A stretch of DNA of 25,010 nt from a virus: the IMG/VR virus record IMGVR_UViG_3300028287_000028, positions 1-25,010 of that record; one strand, 5' to 3'. This document shows, piece after piece, positions 6,745 to 13,308 of this stretch (the stretch's first letter is position 1; every line of letters starts with the position of its first letter). Position numbers and translations under genes: made by a program. Below the pieces are notes generated by a model. It searched no databases, was not told where the DNA came from, and saw only the letters and a list, made by a program, of their open reading frames with translations.

Positions 6745-7014
6745 ATGAAAAATGAATACATAGAAGTCGTCAAGAGGTGGCAAGCAGGAGAGGATGTGAG
6801 TCAAGAGGAACTAAAGGCAAATGCTAAGGCTGCTGCTGATGCTTCCTCTAAGGCTGCTGATGCAGCCTCTAAGGCTGCTTCTCGTGCTGATGATGCTTAT
6901 GATGCTGCTTATGATGATGCTTATGTTGCTTATGTTGCTTATGTTGCTGCTGCTGATGCTGCTGCTGCTGATTACTGGGTTAAAAAATACGAGGAGTTAA
7001 CTAATGAAAAATGA
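6745..7014 (+). CDS. Alanine-rich repeat protein, copy 1 (89 aa)
   Basis: An N-terminal cap MKNEYIEVVKRWQAGEDVS and a C-terminal cap YWVKKYEELTNEK enclose about 50 residues made almost only of Ala, Asp, Tyr, Ser, Lys and Val. In the DNA the middle is a GCT-dominated triplet tract (GCT interspersed with GAT, TAT and GTT). Ala-rich periodicity would give a long amphipathic helix. The start follows the leader AGGAAACTAGAACA directly. It is a tandem duplicate of the next gene, and its 3' end, including the GAGGAG that encodes Glu-Glu, provides the ribosome site for that gene; the two overlap by 11 bases. The function is unknown. Confidence 0.75.
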   Translation: MKNEYIEVVKRWQAGEDVSQEELKANAKAAADASSKAADAASKAASRADDAYDAAYDDAYVAYVAYVAAADAAAADYWVKKYEELTNEK

Positions 7015-7259
7015 ATACATAGAAGTCGTCAAGAGGTGGCAAGCAGGTGAAGTAGTTAGTGTAGAAGCACTAAAGGCAAATGCTGATCGTGCTGCTGGTG
7101 CTGCTGATGATGCTTATGCTGCTTATCGTGCTGGTGCTGCTGCTCGTGCTGCTGCTGCTTATGCTGCTGATGCTGCTGATGCTGCTGGTATTTATGATGC
7201 TCCTGCTGCTGCTGATGCTGCTTGCTGGGTTAAACGATACGAGGAGTTAACCAATGACG
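6745..7259 (+). repeat. Tandem duplication of ~259-bp gene unit with GCT triplet tracts
   Basis: Two units start at 6745 and 7004 (period 259). Each begins with the same 44 bases and ends with the same ACGAGGAGTTAAC-AATGA motif (one base differs). Inside each unit is a GCT-rich triplet tract (about 6818-6972 and 7081-7223) typical of slippage-prone coding microsatellites. Confidence 0.85.
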
Positions 7260-7270
7260 AAATTGACTAA
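7004..7270 (+). CDS. Alanine-rich repeat protein, copy 2 (88 aa)
   Basis: The first 44 bases are identical to copy 1, encoding MKNEYIEVVKRWQAGE. The core is again an Ala-rich triplet tract but with different order (RAAGAADDAYAAYRAGAAAR), then the cap CWVKRYEELTNDEID. The caps are conserved while the repeat core differs, as expected for a fast-evolving triplet tract between constrained ends. Its Glu-Glu codons GAGGAG again serve as Shine-Dalgarno for the following gene, which starts 17 bases before this stop. Similar cap-and-Ala/Tyr-repeat proteins occur in other large phages as far as I recall, with no assigned function. Confidence 0.75.
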   Translation: MKNEYIEVVKRWQAGEVVSVEALKANADRAAGAADDAYAAYRAGAAARAAAAYAADAADAAGIYDAPAAADAACWVKRYEELTNDEID

Positions 7271-7670
7271 AAGCATGTCTAGAAAAGAACTTGAACAGTT
7301 TCAACAAACATTAGTCGCAGTGAACTGGGAAGATGTTGAGACAGGTAAGGTGGACAAGAAAGTCTACAATAAATATATTTATCAAAAAAATAGAGTGCAT
7401 GATCTGCTGACATCCTTTGTATTGGCAGACATGAGAGTTGAAGGTGATCTGAAAAGAAACAAAATGTTCAAAGAAACTCGTGATGTTGAAATCCAAATGG
7501 TTACTGATAGACTTCATAAGGAAACCTGTTCACGTCCCCATGATTGTGAGATGATGGCTTGTCTGTACACATGGGGCAATTGGGAAAATGATGTCGGAGA
7601 AGATATGTATGACTTTTATTTGAAAGCAGAAAAGTTAGTAGCACATGTAAGAAAGTATGGTTTAATATAA
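7254..7670 (+). CDS. Hypothetical protein (138 aa)
   Basis: A 138-residue, mainly helical, charged protein: MTKLTKSMSRKELEQFQQTL at the start, then a Lys-rich middle and CSRPHDCEMMACLYTWGNWEND with three Cys and a His near residues 91-105 (CSRPHDCEMMAC), which might bind a metal. Starts overlap the upstream alanine-rich gene by 17 bases and use its GAGGAG as ribosome site. No family recognised; part of the early accessory operon. Confidence 0.65.
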   Translation: MTKLTKSMSRKELEQFQQTLVAVNWEDVETGKVDKKVYNKYIYQKNRVHDLLTSFVLADMRVEGDLKRNKMFKETRDVEIQMVTDRLHKETCSRPHDCEMMACLYTWGNWENDVGEDMYDFYLKAEKLVAHVRKYGLI

Positions 7671-7695
7671 TAACTGAAGAGGACGGAAAATTAAC

Positions 7696-7950
7696 ATGTA
7701 TAAGGGTGAATTGACATTGCTAGAGATTGCCGAGATGGGACTCGGATTAGATGACCCGTATGGTGATGGGACAACGCTCCAGAATGTACGGAGTCGAGCG
7801 GTGGGTCGGCAGGACGCGATAAACCTGGTTCACAATAGACAGTACCCGTTAGACCACACCGCGATTCTGGAGCAATATGAGAGCGTGGTGAGAGATTCAC
7901 GGTTAGTCAGATTGAAGTACCCAGATTCTTCTATTAAATCAACGACTTAG
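7696..7950 (+). CDS. Hypothetical protein, possibly helix-turn-helix (84 aa)
   Basis: An 84-residue protein, MYKGELTLLEIAEMGLGLDD..., with GAGGACGG upstream of the ATG. LTLLEIAEMGLGL followed by TTLQNVRSRAVGRQDAINLV has the spacing of a helix-turn-helix or a NUMOD-type DNA-binding segment, but this is only a visual impression. The stop codon falls inside early promoter copy B (AAATCAACGACT), so the promoter's left arm doubles as its last codons (KSTT). No close family is recognised. Last gene of the first accessory transcription unit. Confidence 0.55.
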   Translation: MYKGELTLLEIAEMGLGLDDPYGDGTTLQNVRSRAVGRQDAINLVHNRQYPLDHTAILEQYESVVRDSRLVRLKYPDSSIKSTT

Positions 7951-8011
7951 CGACTATTGTGGTTTTAGACGAAATCGACGATAATAGTTATATAACAAAT
8001 TAAAGAAGAAG
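7934..8011 (+). promoter_or_regulatory. Early-type promoter, repeat copy B
   Basis: TTGTGG (7957-7962), 17-bp spacer, GATAAT (7980-7985). The 76 bases from AAATCAACGAC (7936) to AAAGAAGAAG (8011) match copy C at 9029-9104 with only five differences, four of them clustered in the spacer. The unit includes the leader and ribosome site of the gene at 8020. An AAATC-ACGA motif occurs twice within it, at 7936 and 7972. Confidence 0.8.
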
Positions 8012-8019
8012 TGAAAAAA

Positions 8020-8361
8020 ATGACAACGTATCTGATAGTGAATAGAGAAACAAAGGCGGTTGTTCAAGTACCAGGAAACGGCGTGGGTTGCTGGAAGGCG
8101 GCACGATATCAGACGGTCGCTGCGGCAAAATCTGCTATCACTCGAATGAAGAAGAAAGTTGCTGAGGACTATATGGGCGGCAAGCGGGCGCCAAACTGGT
8201 GTCTCGATGTCGAAAAATACGATATCTATAATCTCGACCAATATCGCGCAATGGACAAGCAAGTAGAACGCGTCAACATCATGACAGGTAAAACCTACAT
8301 GGAAGATGTCAATACGGCTAACTGTTGTTCTCCTTCTTCTGAAACTTACTGGAGCATGTAA
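8020..8361 (+). CDS. Hypothetical early protein (113 aa)
   Basis: Starts at ATG 8020, chosen over GTG 8011 because copy C of the same promoter-leader places its ATG in the equivalent position after AAAGAAGAAG, and the GTG falls inside that conserved ribosome-site block. The protein, MTTYLIVNRETKAVVQVPGN..., has an N-terminal beta strand, a WKAARYQTVAAAKSAITRMKK helix region and a C-terminal YMEDVNTANCC. Small proteins with a similar 'YLIVN...TK ... W..ARY.T..AAKSA.TR' plan seem common in phages, but no function is known. First gene of the second accessory unit. Confidence 0.7.
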   Translation: MTTYLIVNRETKAVVQVPGNGVGCWKAARYQTVAAAKSAITRMKKKVAEDYMGGKRAPNWCLDVEKYDIYNLDQYRAMDKQVERVNIMTGKTYMEDVNTANCCSPSSETYWSM

Positions 8362-8586
8362 ATGAGTATCTTACTTAATAATTATTTGAGTCCTGATTTC
8401 GAAGCGTCGATCTTCAAGGGTATCCCGATGTCGATGCGGCAGAGTGCCGAAGTTCGGAATATCATGATGACAGGTAAATTCTTCGTCAAGTATCGCGGTG
8501 GATCTACGCCAACATATAGACGGTCGCCGTATAACGCCGTGAAAGAACATGCTACATCGTTCGCAATTTATGCCAAAGGTATTTAA
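8362..8586 (+). CDS. Hypothetical early protein (74 aa)
   Basis: Its ATG directly follows the TAA of the upstream gene, so the two are translationally coupled. The 74-residue product, MSILLNNYLSPDFEASIFKG..., ends with YRGGSTPTYRRSPYNAVKEH and AKGI. It carries a basic patch (KYRGG...YRR) that could contact nucleic acid. No family is recognised. Confidence 0.65.
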   Translation: MSILLNNYLSPDFEASIFKGIPMSMRQSAEVRNIMMTGKFFVKYRGGSTPTYRRSPYNAVKEHATSFAIYAKGI

Positions 8587-8587
8587 A

Positions 8588-9028
8588 ATGTCAGTAACTA
8601 CTTTACCACCAATATCAGAACGTCCTATTTGCGGTGTCGCTGGTTGCAATTCAACTGCCCAACCTGCAGGTGGGCGCGGTGTCGTCTATTGGCGCCGACC
8701 TAAGTGGGTGAGAGAAGCGTATCCAGACTCTGAGGGATATGCTTGTTCCATGCACCACTCAATCAAGCATTCAATGGGTGGTTGGGACTACAAAATCTAC
8801 CGTAAGGATTACTGTGAGAATATCGATGGTCGTCTTGGATTCGTTTGTACCACGAACATTATTGATCCTGGGTGGCAGTTAGATGCCGATCATATCAATG
8901 GTGATCCATATTCACACAAAACTATGGGTGCTGATGCAATTCAAACCTTGTGTAAATGCTGTCATGCTATTAAGACCCGTGATTCGCGTGATTATGCTAC
9001 CCCTGGCCGTAAACAAGAAAAGACATAG
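8588..9028 (+). CDS. HNH endonuclease-like zinc protein (146 aa)
   Basis: ATG 8588 is chosen over ATGs at 8549 and 8570, which would overlap the upstream gene. The C-terminal half has the HNH layout: LDADHINGDPY (about residues 98-108, with the D-H pair), then an Asn-poor linker and LCKCCHAIKTRDS (C-x-x-C-H-x-x-K), as in phage HNH nucleases that bind a structural zinc. The N-terminal part has another Cys/His cluster (ICGVAGCNST ... GYACSMHHSIKH), also zinc-like. HNH proteins nick or cut DNA and often spread as free-standing homing endonucleases, or serve in packaging or host DNA attack. Position in the accessory cluster favours a homing or anti-host role. The active site second residue is not certain. 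Confidence 0.7.
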   Translation: MSVTTLPPISERPICGVAGCNSTAQPAGGRGVVYWRRPKWVREAYPDSEGYACSMHHSIKHSMGGWDYKIYRKDYCENIDGRLGFVCTTNIIDPGWQLDADHINGDPYSHKTMGADAIQTLCKCCHAIKTRDSRDYATPGRKQEKT

Positions 9029-9104
9029 AAATCAACGACTTAGCGCCTATTGTGGTTTTCGCTCAAATCGACGATAATAGTTATATAACAAATTAAAGAA
9101 GAAG
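9028..9104 (+). promoter_or_regulatory. Early-type promoter, repeat copy C
   Basis: TTGTGG (9050-9055), 17-bp spacer, GATAAT (9073-9078). It shares 71 of 76 bases with copy B, including the leader up to AAAGAAGAAG. The start of the repeat touches the stop codon of the HNH gene. It serves the gene at 9114. Confidence 0.8.
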
Positions 9105-9113
9105 CAAAACGAA

Positions 9114-9662
9114 ATGAAGATTGTAATTTGTACGCAGGATCGAGAAAACTACGGTGCCTACAACTGGGACGGACAAGGTGAATGTCCTGCCCACTGGAAA
9201 TACAGGGGTGGTGACACTTATATCGTTGAGGGTGTTGGCATCGGCGAAGCACAGTCGCCTGATTTCTGGGCACTGGTAGAGGACAGCGTTAGTCAGAAGT
9301 CGGATGGTTTCGAGTCGTATGTCATCAGTTCGAATCTGGTCGACGACTGTGAAGAAAACGCGCAGTGGTGCAATGATTGGGAAGCACCCATTATTCTCAC
9401 CGTCGAGCAAGACGGCCGTATTCTGGCGTCTAAAGACTCAAACACTGAGTTGATGCCTGTTGATATTATAGGCCACCGAGCAATCTGGGAACAAAAAGGT
9501 GGGATGGCCGTCGAGGGCACCCATTATCAAGAGTACCTCATGTCGGATGACTTCGGCACGTCGACGCATGGAGAAGCCTTCTCCATGGTTGTTAATTGGA
9601 AAGGTGAGGAGATTGAAAATCCTGTACTATTTGATATTGGGTTAGAAATGGAGGTGAATTAA
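9114..9662 (+). CDS. Hypothetical early protein (182 aa)
   Basis: A 182-residue acidic protein, MKIVICTQDRENYGAYNWDG..., with many Trp residues (WDGQG, HWKYRGG, FWALVE, QWCNDWEAP). The start follows the shared leader AAAGAAGAAG with nine bases between. The N-terminal strand-turn pattern, KIVICTQxRENYGAYNWDGxG, looks conserved-phage-like, and similar small proteins seem to occur in unrelated phages, but I cannot name a family or a reaction. It heads the third accessory transcription unit (9114-10758), all genes of which are closely packed. Confidence 0.7.
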   Translation: MKIVICTQDRENYGAYNWDGQGECPAHWKYRGGDTYIVEGVGIGEAQSPDFWALVEDSVSQKSDGFESYVISSNLVDDCEENAQWCNDWEAPIILTVEQDGRILASKDSNTELMPVDIIGHRAIWEQKGGMAVEGTHYQEYLMSDDFGTSTHGEAFSMVVNWKGEEIENPVLFDIGLEMEVN

Positions 9663-9663
9663 T

Positions 9664-9858
9664 ATGATAGAAAATGTTAGAGACTGGTCGCTCAACTGGT
9701 TAATTATAACAGTGTTTATTGCGAGTGGTATTGTCGGCGACTGGTTGGCTCTAATGATCGCAGACGAAAATCTCGACGAATTAATTGTAGCATGCGAGAA
9801 ACCGTTGCCGCGCACAGAAACTTGTGAACTAATCGCAGTAAAAAAGGAAATTAAATAA
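9664..9858 (+). CDS. Small membrane protein (64 aa)
   Basis: A 64-residue protein starting MIENVRDWSLNWLIITVFIA, with one membrane span at about residues 11-33 (NWLIITVFIASGIVGDWLALMI) and an acidic then basic C-terminal tail containing two Cys (VACEKPLPRTETCELIAVKK). GGAGG overlaps the end of the upstream gene ten bases ahead of the ATG. The stop codon TAA shares its last base with the next ATG (TAATG). The function is unknown. Confidence 0.65.
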   Translation: MIENVRDWSLNWLIITVFIASGIVGDWLALMIADENLDELIVACEKPLPRTETCELIAVKKEIK

Positions 9859-10208
9859 TGACGTACAAATCAGTAGAAATTGAAGCAGCAAAAGAAAAGT
9901 TAATCAGGGTGTTCCCAATGGAATTTCCCGAAGATGAATTGATGTGGGGCATCGTTGAATGTGCCATCGAGGATCTTTGTCTGGTTGATAAATCAGCAAA
10001 GACGCTACAGGCGATCAAGAGAATACCTGATGCCCGAACTCGAAAAGGAAAGATTCGGAAGAAGCGTCTCGAAGAAACGGCGGCAGAATACCTGGTGATG
10101 GCAGAAGATGCCCGAGATTTTCTAGCGAACGGATGTTGGCCTGCGACGATTCAAGGTGTCAGTCAATCATATGTCACCCGCGTGTTGACACAATTGGGGT
10201 TAGTGTAA
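9858..10208 (+). CDS. Hypothetical helical protein (116 aa)
   Basis: Starts at the TAATG overlap with the preceding gene, with AAGGAA as ribosome site. The product, MTYKSVEIEAAKEKLIRVFP..., is helical, with a basic cluster in the middle (RTRKGKIRKKRLEETAAEYL) and a C-terminal segment, ATIQGVSQSYVTRVLTQLGLV, that looks like a helix-turn-helix or WGR-like DNA-binding end. This suggests nucleic-acid binding by inference. The family is not recognised. Confidence 0.6.
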   Translation: MTYKSVEIEAAKEKLIRVFPMEFPEDELMWGIVECAIEDLCLVDKSAKTLQAIKRIPDARTRKGKIRKKRLEETAAEYLVMAEDARDFLANGCWPATIQGVSQSYVTRVLTQLGLV

Positions 10209-10453
10209 TGACTAATACAAAACCTAAATACGTGTTCCGAGAGGAAACAACTGACTGGGGACCTGTTGATGTATACGGTGACTCAGGTGCGCAAAATCAT
10301 ATCTATGTGTTTGTGAACAAACTAATGGTGGGTTATGTTAAGCGAGGAACCAAAAAGGTGTACTGGACAGAAAACCCATCACGCCAGTGGTCACCGCGCG
10401 GTAGAACATTTCGCTACCTGAGTGCTATTGAAATTGAGGATATAGAAACATGA
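10208..10453 (+). CDS. Hypothetical protein (81 aa)
   Basis: I place the start at ATG 10208, which overlaps the upstream TAA by one base (TAATG). A longer upstream extension in this frame from 10133 would run 75 bases into the previous gene. The 81-residue product, MTNTKPKYVFREETTDWGPV..., is beta-rich and aromatic (IYVFVNKLMVGYVKRGTKKV, RTFRYLSAIEIEDIET). It ends in a 4-base ATGA overlap with the next gene. No family is recognised. Confidence 0.6.
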   Translation: MTNTKPKYVFREETTDWGPVDVYGDSGAQNHIYVFVNKLMVGYVKRGTKKVYWTENPSRQWSPRGRTFRYLSAIEIEDIET

Positions 10454-10758
10454 TTCAACATGACCAATTAGAATTAGATTTTGGTTTTAAATTTTTAGAG
10501 GTCAGTGACGATCTGATTGTTGCATTAGATGAGGCAGAGTGGTCTTTATCTGAAATCAACGACAGAATCGAAGACGACGACCCTGCGCTCGCAGCATTCT
10601 TCGGAGCGTATCTGGTTCGCGAATCGATAACCGTACTGTTAGAGAGCATAAACGGATCCGTAGTAGATCCATACAGACCGCGAGATATAGAAAACGTCTT
10701 GGAAGAAGCATACCGTGATATGCTGGCGATCCGTAGCATTTTGAAGCGTGTGAGTTAA
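10450..10758 (+). CDS. Acidic hypothetical protein (102 aa)
   Basis: Starts with an ATGA overlap on the preceding gene. The product is acidic and helical: MIQHDQLELDFGFKFLEVSD, EAEWSLSEINDRIEDDDPAL, then VRESITVLLESINGS and a C-terminal EEAYRDMLAIRSILKRVS. It has the look of a small phage-encoded inhibitor or of a DNA mimic, but no test of this is possible here. It is the last gene of the third accessory unit; 58 bases separate it from the tail-tube gene, which has its own late promoter. Confidence 0.6.
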   Translation: MIQHDQLELDFGFKFLEVSDDLIVALDEAEWSLSEINDRIEDDDPALAAFFGAYLVRESITVLLESINGSVVDPYRPRDIENVLEEAYRDMLAIRSILKRVS

Positions 10759-10803
10759 ACTCCATCGTTTATGGGAAATATATCTTAGACGATTTAAATG
10801 AAG

Positions 10804-10811
10804 TATAAATA
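10804..10811 (+). promoter_or_regulatory. T4-type late promoter for tail tube gene
   Basis: An exact TATAAATA with five bases between it and the ATG at 10817. The usual start (about six bases downstream) coincides with the A of the ATG, so a leaderless transcript is expected. Confidence 0.8.
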
Positions 10812-10816
10812 GATCT

Positions 10817-11317
10817 ATGGCAGAATTAACTTCAAACATCAATTATCTACAACCGTCGGGTTTCAGTGTCTCCATTTCTCGGGAAAACTATCCGAACTTG
10901 GAATACTTCGCCCAGCAAATATCTCACCCATCTATCGATGTGGCAGAGACAATGCAAACAGCACGAAAAATCCAGATACCTACTGCGGGTGACACTGTAA
11001 CGTTCGGTACACTTGACGTCACGTTTCTCTTAGATGAGGACATGACGTCATATACGGAGATGTTCGACTGGATGGTCCGATTGGTTAACGAAAATCAGAC
11101 AGACCAGACAGCAGCAATCGCAACGGGAACCCCATCAACCGAGGCAGACATTTACGTTTCCATTCTGTCCAGTCACAACAACGTTATCAAAACCATAAAA
11201 TACTATAACTGTGTACCGACGTCTGTCAGTAATCTAGAACTAAATGCTCAATCAGGTGCAGAGATTCCTCTCACTTTCAACGTATCGTTCAGGTGTTTAC
11301 AGTTCGAACTGGTGTAG
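10817..11317 (+). CDS. Tail tube (gp19-type) virion protein (166 aa)
   Basis: A 166-residue protein similar in length and plan to T4 gp19 (163 aa), the tube subunit through which DNA is ejected: N-terminal NYLQPSGFSVSISR, FAQQISHPSIDVAE, then GDTVTFGTLDVTFLLDEDMT with YTEMFDWMVRLVN, and a C-terminal CVPTSVSNLELNAQSGAEIP followed by LTFNVSFRCLQFEL, which matches the WPTNVGELQL...EIQTFEVTLALDYWE region of gp19. In T4-type phages the main gp19 lies beside 18 and 20; in marine relatives a tube-fold paralogue or tail completion gene lies just before uvsY, so this may be a second tube-fold protein. Its late promoter fits virion expression. There is no Shine-Dalgarno site. Confidence 0.7.
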   Translation: MAELTSNINYLQPSGFSVSISRENYPNLEYFAQQISHPSIDVAETMQTARKIQIPTAGDTVTFGTLDVTFLLDEDMTSYTEMFDWMVRLVNENQTDQTAAIATGTPSTEADIYVSILSSHNNVIKTIKYYNCVPTSVSNLELNAQSGAEIPLTFNVSFRCLQFELV

Positions 11318-11346
11318 TTGTTTCCGTATACGGGATATGATATACT
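11318..11346 (+). promoter_or_regulatory. Sigma70-type promoter for uvsY-uvsW
   Basis: TTGTTT (11318-11323), an exact 17-bp spacer and TATACT (11341-11346). The spacer begins with a perfect 10-bp palindrome CCGTATACGG (11324-11333), a possible operator. The -10 box lies 32 bases before the uvsY ATG. Confidence 0.65.
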
Positions 11347-11378
11347 AAGTGTTTGATGTCCATGTTTTGGGATTTATT

Positions 11379-11825
11379 ATGATCGATTTAGATAAGATTT
11401 TGAAGGAGTGGCAGAAAGACGCTCCCATTGACATACTCGGATTAGATGACGCGTCCAGAAAGACTCCCGTACTTCATGGCAAATATCTTGAGTTCCTGTC
11501 ACATGCTAAACTAGAAATGAAAGACGCTGAGTTCAAACAGAAAGAACTCATGCGGAAGAAGTTTCTATGGTACAACGGTAAGATGACACAGGCACAACTG
11601 GAGCGTGAGGACTGGGATCCAGATCCATTCAATGGTCTTAAGATCATGAAGGGTGACATGCATTATTATGTAGAGTCAGACCCTGAACTGATTAAATCTG
11701 AGGCAAAGATTCACTACCACAAAACTGTGATAGATACACTGAAAGAAATCGTTGACACTATTAAGTGGCGGCACATGGTAATCAAAAACATAATTGAAAA
11801 TAAAAAGTTCGAAGCGGGTTTTTAA
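11379..11825 (+). CDS. uvsY: Recombination mediator UvsY
   Basis: UvsY helps load the UvsX recombinase onto single-stranded DNA coated with gp32. The 148-residue product from ATG 11379 (MIDLDKILKEWQKDAPID) matches T4 UvsY (137 aa) in its N-terminal LxKILxEWxKDxxID pattern, the central basic KKFLWYNGKMT region and the diagnostic C-terminus MVIKNIIENKKFEAGF (T4 ends IKHIQDMRAFEAGK). An upstream in-frame GTG at 11349 would add ten residues (FDVHVLGF...) with no support. It is immediately followed by uvsW, as in marine T4-like phages. Confidence 0.9.
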   Translation: MIDLDKILKEWQKDAPIDILGLDDASRKTPVLHGKYLEFLSHAKLEMKDAEFKQKELMRKKFLWYNGKMTQAQLEREDWDPDPFNGLKIMKGDMHYYVESDPELIKSEAKIHYHKTVIDTLKEIVDTIKWRHMVIKNIIENKKFEAGF

Positions 11826-11829
11826 ATAG

Positions 11830-13308
11830 ATGTCCATCGTCAAACTAAAATTACTCAACCATGCGATGCTACAGTTCATAGAATGTGAACCAGGCATTGC
11901 CCAGGAACTGAGTGATCGGTTAACCTTTGAAGTGCCGGGTGCGAAGTACATGCCTGCGGTGCGGAAGAAAGGTGGTTGGGATGGTCACATCAGACTATTC
12001 AACAGAAAGAATGGTCAGATCAACGCTGGGTTATACGATAACATCCGAAGTTACATCGAGTCTAGCGGCCATACAATCGAACTAGAGGAAACTGAGTTTG
12101 GTGTTCCTGGTTCGAAGAACGGAGTCCAACGTAAAGAAGTTGTAGACTGGATCAATACACTAACCCTACCGTGGGAACCTTACTACTATCAGATCGATGC
12201 GGTCACGCATGCACTTAGACACAAACGCGCGGTGTTCGTCTGTCCGACAGGTTCTGGTAAATCGTACATAGCATATCTGGCATCAAGGGCGTATCTTGCC
12301 CGGCACCAGAGTCACATACTGATCATTGTTCCTACTACTAGTTTGGTTGAGCAACTGTCTAGCGATTTCATCGAGTACAATGCATCGATGTCTGATTATG
12401 TGCAGAAAATTTATCAGGGTCATGAAATAGAGATCAAAAAACCTATTGTCATATCAACGTGGCAGTCTATCTACAAACTACCAAAGGAATGGTTTGCAAA
12501 GTTCGGTATGATCATTGGTGACGAGTGTCATGGATTTAAATCCAAGTCATTAACATCTATCATGAATAAGTCAGTGAATGCTGAATATAGAATAGGACTA
12601 ACAGGCACACTGGACGATTCTGAAGTTCATGCACTCGTCCTTGAAGGACTATTCGGACCAATCTTACAGGTAACAACAACAGCGAAATTGCAAGCAGAGA
12701 GAGTACTCGCTCCTCTAAAGATCCAGATGCTGGCATTACAGTACACCAACGAAGAACGTAAGTCAGTCCATAAGGTAGCGTATCACGATGAGGTAGACTT
12801 TCTTGTTGCGCATGAGAGACGGAACAAACTCATTACCAACCTAGCATTAGATCTTGATGGTAATACACTAATCTTATTTAATTATGTTGAGAAGCATGGT
12901 AAGGTGCTGCATGATATTCTTGATCAGAAAATTGAGAAGGGAAGAAAACTATACTTTGTTGCAGGCGAAACAGATGTTAAAATTCGTGAAGCAATTAGAG
13001 GAATTGTAGAGAAGCAATCTAATGCAATCATTGTGGCGAGTTTTGGTACATTTAGTACCGGTATAAATATACGTAACATTCATAATATTATCTTCGCGTC
13101 ACCTAGTAAGTCTGTTATAAGAGTACTACAGTCTATAGGTAGAGGATTAAGAATATCTGACAATGGTTATACAACCAACCTATATGATATTATGGATGAA
13201 TTGAAGTGGAGTGGTCGCGAGAACTTTTCAATGAAACATGGAAATGCTCGGATCACAATTTACGAACGCGAAGATTTCGTATTCAAAATTATAGGGATGA
13301 AAATATAA
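11830..13308 (+). CDS. uvsW: Recombination helicase UvsW
   Basis: A 492-residue SF2 helicase (T4 UvsW 503 aa) that unwinds R-loops and branched recombination intermediates and switches replication from origin- to recombination-dependent mode. Motifs in order: Walker A PTGSGKS (139-145), motif Ia VPTTSLVEQ, motif II DECH (231-234), motif III LTGTLDD (257-263), then the RecA2 domain with SFGTFSTGINIRN and motif VI QSIGRGLR (434-441). The N-terminal ~110 residues carry the substrate-binding double-wing domain. ATG 11830 lies four bases after the uvsY stop. The stop overlaps the next ATG by one base. Confidence 0.95.
   Translation: MSIVKLKLLNHAMLQFIECEPGIAQELSDRLTFEVPGAKYMPAVRKKGGWDGHIRLFNRKNGQINAGLYDNIRSYIESSGHTIELEETEFGVPGSKNGVQRKEVVDWINTLTLPWEPYYYQIDAVTHALRHKRAVFVCPTGSGKSYIAYLASRAYLARHQSHILIIVPTTSLVEQLSSDFIEYNASMSDYVQKIYQGHEIEIKKPIVISTWQSIYKLPKEWFAKFGMIIGDECHGFKSKSLTSIMNKSVNAEYRIGLTGTLDDSEVHALVLEGLFGPILQVTTTAKLQAERVLAPLKIQMLALQYTNEERKSVHKVAYHDEVDFLVAHERRNKLITNLALDLDGNTLILFNYVEKHGKVLHDILDQKIEKGRKLYFVAGETDVKIREAIRGIVEKQSNAIIVASFGTFSTGINIRNIHNIIFASPSKSVIRVLQSIGRGLRISDNGYTTNLYDIMDELKWSGRENFSMKHGNARITIYEREDFVFKIIGMKI

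Noticed and set aside
7954-8262. 102-codon minus-strand frame
   Set aside because: Overlaps promoter copy B and a well-supported plus-strand gene; no ribosome site.
13062-13069. TATAAATA inside uvsW
   Set aside because: Sits in the middle of the helicase coding frame (GTATAAATATAC) with no gene start shortly downstream; treated as coding coincidence.
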